Position numbers and translations under genes: made by a program. Of a stretch of 64,000 bases of DNA, positions 59,032 through 64,000 are shown piece by piece. The notes under the pieces were generated by a model. That model had not been told where the DNA came from and did no database searches. It saw nothing but the letters and a program-made list of their open reading frames with translations. The stretch's first letter is position 1; every line of letters begins with the position of its first letter. Source of the stretch: Edaphochlamys debaryana (lineage: Eukaryota > Chlorophyta > Chlorophyceae > Chlamydomonadales); NCBI GenBank assembly GCA_016858145.1, contig JAEHOE010000029.1:620001-684000 (forward strand). The letters are read 5' to 3'.

Positions 59032-61600
59032 TGCTCAAATGTGTGTTTTGTCCCCACACACGAGGACTTCACCAGGACTCATCTGTCTAACGTCCGGTAA
59101 GAGCTGCCAGCGTCGGTTATGGTATCGGTGGGCTGCAAGTGGTTTGCCGCAAGAGTGCGGCGTCAGCGCCGTTATGCAACGCAAGTGTCACCACCGTCAG
59201 CCTTAGCTCTCAAACCTAGCACCTCTTTGAACTCGAGCCGAACTTGCCAGCCAGAACTTGGAGCCAGGGCTGGCCAACACCTTTCCGTACCTTGCTTGAC
59301 GAGCATGACGATTAGCTCGCGTTACCACGACCTTTCCCACTCCCTGTTCAGGGAGAACTTGATTTGCGTTAGGCCACCAGCTGCGGGGTCTGCCGGGCCC
59401 TGGGCCAGAAGACCAGCGGACCGCGGCCCTTTGAGTGGTTGGCCGACATCTGCCGCATCGCGCTAGCGTCGGCTCGTTTGCTTCTTTGACACATTAAAGA
59501 AGGCGCACAATTACGGATGACAACGGCATAGGTCCTGGGAGTTCGAAGAAATAGACTGGCAATGTGGTGCGCGAGGCCGCGTCTGCCCAAGAGCAGAGGT
59601 GAAGAGGGCTCAAGCTTGTCGAAGTACGCTTGTGTCGCTCAACCCAGGATGTCCGGCAGGTCCGGAGAAAGTCCTGAGGACAATGCCAATGTCCGAGCAG
59701 CGCGTCGCGCCTGGTGCCGGTTTCGTCCGCCGCTGACGTGCTTGTGTAGGTATGCAGGTGGTGTGGGGACGCGGGAGGCTACCTAGGGGGTTGGTATGAG
59801 TCGCTCGGGCCCATTTGGCCGAACGCGCGAGCGACCCACGACGCCCTGCGCTGGCCTACACAAGGCGAATCGCGGAAGCGAGCTCGACAGCCAGGCCTAC
59901 CCTCGGTGATAACTCGCCACGCACATCTCAGGCCATCGGCGCACATTCCCGTCCAGGCACGTCCAGTTGGTCCAGTCGCCTCTGGACTCCGGACTGAAAC
60001 CAGTCGGGGTCTGGACGGCGAGACACCCGCGTCCCGCCTTCGCGCTGCTCCAACCTTTCCTGCCCCCATGCTTCCCCCACCCTCCCCCACACGCTCAATC
60101 CTGTTGGCCCTACCTTCCGTTGCACACTCCTTCACTCCTTCGGTCCGTCACCCCTGCCGCACCTGGCGGGTGTGTGACGCGGGCACGGCTCCAACCCGTG
60201 CACCTGGCTTCACCCTCTACCCGCGGGGGGCTCAGACCCGGATCGGCCAGAAAGCACTCTGCATGGACGACCCATTGACGCCTTCACCCCTGTGCCCCTG
60301 CGCATTGCCTGTGGCCCTCGCATGGCGGCGGCCCTGGCTCCGTCCATCCCGCCTATGGCAGCACCGACCCCCGCGGCGGGCTCGCCTGGCCCGCCATCCA
60401 CTTGGCAATGAGGTCAATGATAGCTACGCGATGGGCGAACCTGTGTGCAGCCCACTTCGGGGTGAAGTAAGACTGTATGTACGAGCGCGGGGCAGAACCA
60501 CCGCCCCACCATCCAGCGTGGTGGTGGTGCACGGTGCCCTAGTAGCTGCTCCTGGGCCGCGCGCCAAGCACATGGGCTTTGGCTCAATGGGGACCGTAGC
60601 TCCCTCCTGCAGGGTGGCTGCAGGAAGTGTGCGTGTGCGCGGCGCTGAAGGGGAGTCGAACCCGGATAATCGTGGGGGTTGTGTGCTCCCAACAGTAGAC
60701 AGGACGACTTGCGGGGCTTGCCGGCGGATCTGTGGCGTGCTGTGGTAGTGTCAACTGCGCGGTGCTCCCTTCCGCAGTCGGAGACGTCGCAAAGCCGACC
60801 CGCCCCCTCCCCCCCCCTACCCCCAAGTCCGACAACCGCGGCCCACGTGACAGACTCCCTTCCCCAGCCATCCCCGGCGCATGCGTCAGAAGCCGCGCCG
60901 GCTCGCAGGCGGAGTTGCTTCTGGTGTCGTCGGCGCTGCCAGCCAGCTCTTAAACCCTCCGGCTCCGGGTGGTGGCGTGGCTGGGCGCGGTGGAGGGGCG
61001 GCGTGGGGCTGTCGGGCACTGGCGTGTCACGGTGCCTGAAAGGTTTGGGGGTGAAGTGAGGAAGTGAAGATGGCGTGGAGCCATGCCGGGAAGACGTGTG
61101 TGGGTCGGCGGGTCGGGGCAGGACCCGCACGAACCCAGTTGCTTTAGCGTGAATATCGCATGTAGTGTCAGCCTGCCGCTGTCAGTGGGGCTGAGTCGAG
61201 TCTGAAGTGTGGGATTGAGTGGGCAACGGCGTAGAGATGGTGTCGTACGGTGCCCGCAGGGGCACATCAGCGAGGGACAGACCTGTGAGGTTGTCTGTTC
61301 CCAAGCTCTCTGGTACTGCTTGCCGGTGTTGCTTACGTAGTGGACAGACCAAGCCGTTATTGCTGAGCACGTAGCTAGGAGAGCTGCGTAGCTGCTGTAA
61401 GGAGTTGAGTGCGCTCCTGCCGAATTTGCCATCGACCGTCGATCCGCCAGTAAGCTGAGCGTGCGAGGGGGCGATAGGCCCAGATCTACGTGTCAGAGGA
61501 CGTCAGCAAGGGCGTGCCTACTGACTGCTAGGCACGTGATAGGGGCGGTACGACACGCTAGGGCGTGACAGGGCGGGGAGCGCTGCATCGCACTGCAGCG
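59032..61600. other. Upstream of copy 2, no supported gene
   Basis: The promoter and 5' untranslated region of copy 2 must lie at the left of this stretch. Several open frames exist; the one at 59,906-60,748 (+, 280 codons) is the longest but has no recognisable domain. A short frame at 59,382-59,489 (CGVCRALGQK, then PFEWLADICRIALASA) looks protein-like but is isolated. A tRNA-like B-box sequence lies on the minus strand near 60,650. Confidence 0.4.
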
Positions 61601-61739
61601 GCGCTTGCCTGCCTCCCGCTGTTCCTGGTGCGAGGCATGGGCGCGGCCATGGCGAGGGGGCATGGCTTTCCGGGTTTACGGCGAGCGGGACCCCACGGCA
61701 GTGCTGCTGGCTGCTGAGCTCTGGGCGCTGCCGAGGGAC

Positions 61740-62830
61740 CGCCGCTGGGCGCTGGGAGCTGGGCGCTGGGGTCGAAGCGGTGGGCGCTGCCGCCGGGCGC
61801 TGCCGCTGGACCATGAGCGTGGGCGCAACCGGAGCTGCCCTAGGCCCTGCGTTGGCGCTGCAGCTCGGCGCTGCCGCAGGGCACCGTCGCTGGGCGCTGG
61901 GCGTTGCCGCTGGGCGCTGCCGCTGGGTGCGGCCGCTGTTCGCTGCCGCTGGGCGTTGCTGCTGTTCGCTGCCGCTGTTCGCTGCCGCTGGGCGCTGTCG
62001 CTGGGCGCTGCCGCTGGGCGCTGCCGCTGGGCGCTGCCGCTGGGCGCTGCCGCTGGGCGCTGCCGCTGGGCGCCGTAGCTGGGCGCTGGGCGTTGCCGCT
62101 GGGCGTTGTCGCTGGGCGTTGCCGCTGGGCGCCTGGGCGCTGCCGCCGGGCGTGGCTGCTGGGCGCTGCCGCCGGGCGTGGCTGCTGGGCGCTGTCGCCG
62201 GGCGCTGCCGCTGGACCGTGAGCCTGGGCGCCCCCTGAGCGCAAGATGCCGGCCCTGGCCGCTCGGCGCTAGGCCCTGCGTGGGCGCTGCAGGTCGGCGC
62301 TGCCTCTCGACGCTAGGCCCTGCGTGGGTGCTGCAGCTCGGCCCTGCCGCTGGGCGCCGTCGCCGGGCGCTGGGCGTTGCCGCTGGGCATTGCCGCTGGG
62401 CGTTGCCGCTGGGCGCTGCTGCTGGGCGCTGCCGCCGGGCGTGGCTGCTGGGCGCTGTCGCCGGGCGCTGCCGCTGGACCGTGAGCCTGGGCGCCCCCTG
62501 AGCGCAAGATGCCGGCCCTGGCCGCTCGGCGCTAGGCCCTGCGTGGGCGCTGCAGCTCGGAGCTGCCGCTGCCGTGGGCGCCGTAGCTGGGCGCTGGGCG
62601 TTGCCGCTGGGCGTTGCCGCTGGGCGCGGCCGCTGGTCGCTAGGCCCTGCGTGGGCGCTGCAGCTCGGAGCTGCCGCTGGGCGCCGTTGCTGGGCGCTGG
62701 GCGTTGCCGCTGGGCGCTGCCGCTGGGCGCGGCTGCTGGGCGCTGCCGCTGGGCGCTGCCGCCGGGCGAGGGCGCTGTCGCTGGGCGGTGCCGGTGCGCG
62801 TTGAGCGCTGCCGCTGGGTGCTGGGCGCTG
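61740..62830. repeat. GC-rich minisatellite with higher-order duplication
   Basis: Dense repeats of a 12-13 bp unit of the type GCTGCCGCTGGGC. A longer block (GTGAGCCTGGGCGCCCCCTG and onward to GCTAGGCCCTGCGTGGGCGC) occurs at about 62,218 and again at about 62,481, an offset of 263 bp. The segment GCTAGGCCCTGCGTGGGC recurs near 62,639. All six frames are open in places only because the repeat lacks stops; I do not call genes here. Confidence 0.85.
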
Positions 62831-64000
62831 GGTGCGTCTGCCTGGCCGCTGCCGCTGGGAGGGCTCTGCTGGTGCACCGCCCCCGTCCTCTACCCGGCGG
62901 TGCTGCCACTTGCACGCCGTCCGCGGCCTTCTCCCTTCTCGTGTCGCGATGCCAACCGCTGGGGCTCCACTTTCTACATGTTCTGTTGCTTCTTGCCTGC
63001 GCGAGGCCGTCGTCGCGCCGTTTTGCCGCTGCGTGGGCTTCGCGGCGTTGCTCGTAGCCTCTACGCATGGCGCCTTCGGCTGAGTTCTCGTCGTGGGGAC
63101 ATGTAGTGCATGTCCGCGCTCCTGCTATGCCTACGTCTCCTTGCCTCCGCGTATTGCTTTGTTTGTGGTGCGGTGCTCTTCGGGACTGCCTACGGTGTCG
63201 CGGTCGCGCTTGTCGGCGGTGCCTCCGATGCCGTGTGCCAGCGCGTTCTGGGTTCTTACATGCGCGCGTTGCGGCCGTGCTGTACCCGTCGCTCAAGTCG
63301 TTGCTTCTTCGGGGCATTCCGCTAGCTATCGGTCCTCGCGCCTCGCTCGCTCGGCTCGATGCAGGTTGGACGAGCACCGGCCCAGCGGGTCGTGGTCGAT
63401 CGGCGACTTTGGGGGCGCTTCTCCCTGCCCGATTGTTGAAGCCGATTATCTTCTCACGCGGCTGGGCTGGTCTGTTGGGCGCGGGAGGTCCGGGAGTCCC
63501 AAAGGTCGCACGGGCAGCAGTCTCGGGGTATCCTCCGCTCTAACTTCGCTCCGCTCCCGAACGCCCTAGCGCGGTCGGTGATCGATTCGCATCCGTTGAG
63601 CTACGGTGATCAACTTGGCGATGCTTGATGTCGCTGAATCAAAGTGGAATGCATGCAAGTGCACGAGGGCCCCCACGCATGCACCAACGAAGGAGGACGG
63701 GGCATGCGCCGGGTACAGCCGGCAGTGCCCGGCACCGGCACAGTGCGAAAGGGCAGCAGAGCAGGCAGCTGGCGGGGAGGGGGGGAATGAGGACATTAAC
63801 GATGCGAAGCGCTTGGGGGGCCGGGTGTCAAGGGGGGGATGGGGGCCTGGGGGGTCAAGGAGGGACGGGGGATCAAGGGAGGGGGGGGGGCCAAGCAGCG
63901 CATGCAGGCCTATTCATGTGGATGGGTACGTGGGTGCTCGTCGTGGGTACTCGTACCGGATGTCAAGAGACAGCGTCGTTCAGGGGCCCTCGGACCTCGG
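62831..64000. other. Right end, unassigned
   Basis: No gene recognised. Open frames at 63,067-63,543 and 63,093-63,569 overlap each other and have no family signature. The stretch about 63,780-63,900 is strongly G-rich, with many runs of four or more G that could form quadruplexes. Confidence 0.4.

Noticed and set aside
59382..59489. Short protein-like frame (CGVCRALGQK to LASARLLL)
   Set aside because: Composition looks coding, but it is 35 codons with no start, no phase-compatible partner exon and no known family.
60630..60700. tRNA gene on the minus strand
   Set aside because: Only the B-box region fits. There is no seven-base acceptor stem, D arm or regular anticodon arm, so it is kept only as a low-interest SINE candidate.
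62324..63106. Open frame of 260 codons, Ala/Arg/Gly/Trp-rich
   Set aside because: It is the translation of the minisatellite; stop-free frames exist on both strands because of the repeat unit.

Overview
The window looks like nuclear DNA of a volvocalean/chlamydomonadalean green alga. It is GC-rich, with dozens of short phase-consistent GT-AG introns, huge Ser-Pro/Pro-Pro (hydroxyproline-type) tracts, pherophorin-like modules, a KDZ-type DNA transposon remnant and TGTAA motifs (the usual green-algal polyadenylation signal). There are no operons; the genes are eukaryotic and intron-rich.

The layout is dominated by a very large inverted (tail-to-tail) duplication. The left arm (about 1-24,690, + strand) and the right arm (about 32,345-57,170, - strand) each carry one copy of the same giant extracellular glycoprotein gene. 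I joined 59 exons for the right copy (59,031 down to 32,494, signal peptide to stop, about 4,550 residues) and the matching 55 exons (5 to 59) for the left copy (75 to 24,517; its first four exons lie outside the window). Every junction agrees in phase, and 50 of the 55 shared exons have identical length in both copies, while introns differ in sequence and length. Both copies look like real, functional paralogues.

Module order in the protein: signal peptide; three tandem Cys/Trp-rich units (A, B, C; tentatively C-type-lectin-like), with a Pro-rich linker between B and C; two tandem alpha/beta-like units, each closed by a myxococcal-type Cys-rich repeat ([15 protein letters not shown]4215); a single exon of about 5 kb coding for a Ser-Pro rod that contains a 62-residue tandem repeat and two pherophorin-like Cys modules; five copies of an unrecognised repeat anchored on G-G-x-L-R-L, built from a repeated exon cassette; and a degenerate pherophorin (DUF3707-like) C-terminal domain. 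The likely role is a secreted wall or matrix scaffold: a stiff rod with globular ends.

The 8-kb spacer between the two 3' ends holds a decayed LINE 3' end (about 25.8-26.0 kb), a 2.2-kb non-autonomous element with about 350-bp terminal inverted repeats and a broken KDZ (CxC) transposase fragment (27.15-29.32 kb), and one two-exon gene for a Cys-rich, granulin-like single-pass membrane protein (29,568-31,073, +). To the right of the giant gene (59-64 kb) I find no gene I can support. That stretch holds a GCTGCCGCTGGGC-type minisatellite (about 61.74-62.83 kb), otherwise unassigned sequence, and a G-rich tail.
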